Positions 4,701 through 5,054 of a stretch of DNA of 5,054 nt are shown here, in pieces; position 1 is the first letter of the stretch, and each line of letters starts with the position of its first letter. A program made the translations under genes and the position numbers. The notes beneath the pieces are model-generated. The model searched no databases. It had not been told where the DNA came from and saw only the letters and a list, made by a program, of their open reading frames with translations. The DNA comes from Rubrobacteraceae bacterium. GTDB taxonomy: Bacteria; Actinomycetota; Rubrobacteria; Rubrobacterales; Rubrobacteraceae. Where the stretch lies: positions 1 to 5,054 of the forward strand of contig JAJNDJ010000263.1 of assembly GCA_021156345.1 (NCBI GenBank). The letters are read 5' to 3'.

Positions 4701-5054
4701 CTACGGTCCGATCCTACCCTGTCCGGTGCCCGCGCCGGCGTCGTTCATCGGCGACGTGTCCCTCAGGCTCCTGGCTTCCGGTAGCCCATCGCGGATCATC
4801 AGAGCGTAGGCTGCGATCCGCTTGCAGGCGTGCCAGGCGGCCGACTCGGGCCTCTCCAGCCACCCCTCGTAGCGCTCCCGGGCGGCGTCCAGTGCTCTCT
4901 CCGGCTCGACGATGGCGGGGCCGTGGCCCGAGCAGGCCCAGCGTGCATTAAGGCCGGCCAGCCGCTCGACGCTCTCCATGGCCCGCCCTATCGCGCCCGC
5001 GCCCTCGCGGTAGGGGTTGATCCAAGCCACGTCGTCGGCGTGGGCGGCGTCGCC
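4701..5054 (-). CDS. Metallo-beta-lactamase-fold hydrolase, C-terminal part (5' end outside window), apparently shortened
   Basis: The 117 visible residues enter at the right edge and contain the last metal-binding motifs of the metallo-beta-lactamase fold: GD (residues 1-2, bridging Asp) and CSGHGPAI with metal ligand His44. Between them is DDVAWINPYREGAGAI. After the core comes a helical tail RERYEGWLERPESAAWHACKRIAAYALMIRDGLPE (59-93), typical of the hydrolase subgroup that carries a C-terminal winged-helix-like extension. In the homologues I recall, that extension continues for some 50-70 residues beyond this point. Here the sequence turns into ARSLRDTSPMND and a Gly-rich end, stopping at 117; neither other minus frame carries a recognisable continuation. 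The gene may therefore have lost its 3' end. The metal site would be intact, so activity is possible. Substrate is unknown. Confidence 0.85.
   Translation of the reverse strand, partial: GDAAHADDVAWINPYREGAGAIGRAMESVERLAGLNARWACSGHGPAIVEPERALDAARERYEGWLERPESAAWHACKRIAAYALMIRDGLPEARSLRDTSPMNDAGAGTGQGRIGP

Noticed and set aside
4484..4951. 155-residue plus-strand frame over the aminotransferase start and metallo-hydrolase end
   Set aside because: It runs through repeat copy F and antisense to two supported genes, with low-complexity Arg/Ser content.

Overview
The window is GC-rich bacterial DNA with frequent GTG starts. Its protein sequences read most like Rubrobacter or a related deep-branching, high-GC Actinomycetota; this is inferred from protein style and base composition, since there is no rRNA here. 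It looks like a chromosomal stretch of scattered single genes separated by unusually long, repeat-bearing and partly decayed spacers.

Layout from left to right: (1) 1-959, minus strand, an alpha/beta hydrolase whose stop codon lies just beyond the left edge and whose first ~20 codons are in a different frame, split at a run of six G; (2) 960-1243, a spacer with a dyad, a repeat copy and a 14-bp tandem repeat; (3) 1244-1495, plus strand, an 83-residue helix-hairpin-helix / RNA polymerase alpha-CTD-like protein with a clear ribosome binding site; (4) 1496-1768, a non-coding spacer with two repeat copies and a nested hairpin; (5) 1769-2284, minus strand, a small multi-pass membrane protein that is probably leaderless; (6) 2345-2510, a MITE-like element with perfect 17-bp inverted ends; (7) 2529-3153, a promoter and a dead IS701-like transposase running into the tail of an unrelated gene; (8) 3147-3330, a direct repeat, a hairpin terminator and a repeat copy; (9) 3363-4499, minus strand, an intact fold-type I PLP aminotransferase; (10) 4500-4700, a spacer with another repeat copy; (11) 4701-5054, minus strand, the C-terminal part of a metallo-beta-lactamase-fold hydrolase that appears shortened.

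The genes do not form an obvious operon or pathway. Hydrolase, aminotransferase and metallo-hydrolase share the minus strand but are far apart and each appears to have its own signals. The most notable structure is a dispersed, roughly 50-65 bp repeat family (attcacc...gtgcgtggaag...ttctgcgaacttcg...cggagttct). It occurs in every spacer between the recognisable genes, sometimes with a palindromic core. Together with the dead transposase, the MITE-like element, the hydrolase frameshift and the shortened metallo-hydrolase, it suggests a region that has been a repeated target of small mobile elements and is decaying. I see no CRISPR array, tRNA, rRNA, integrase or defence operon.
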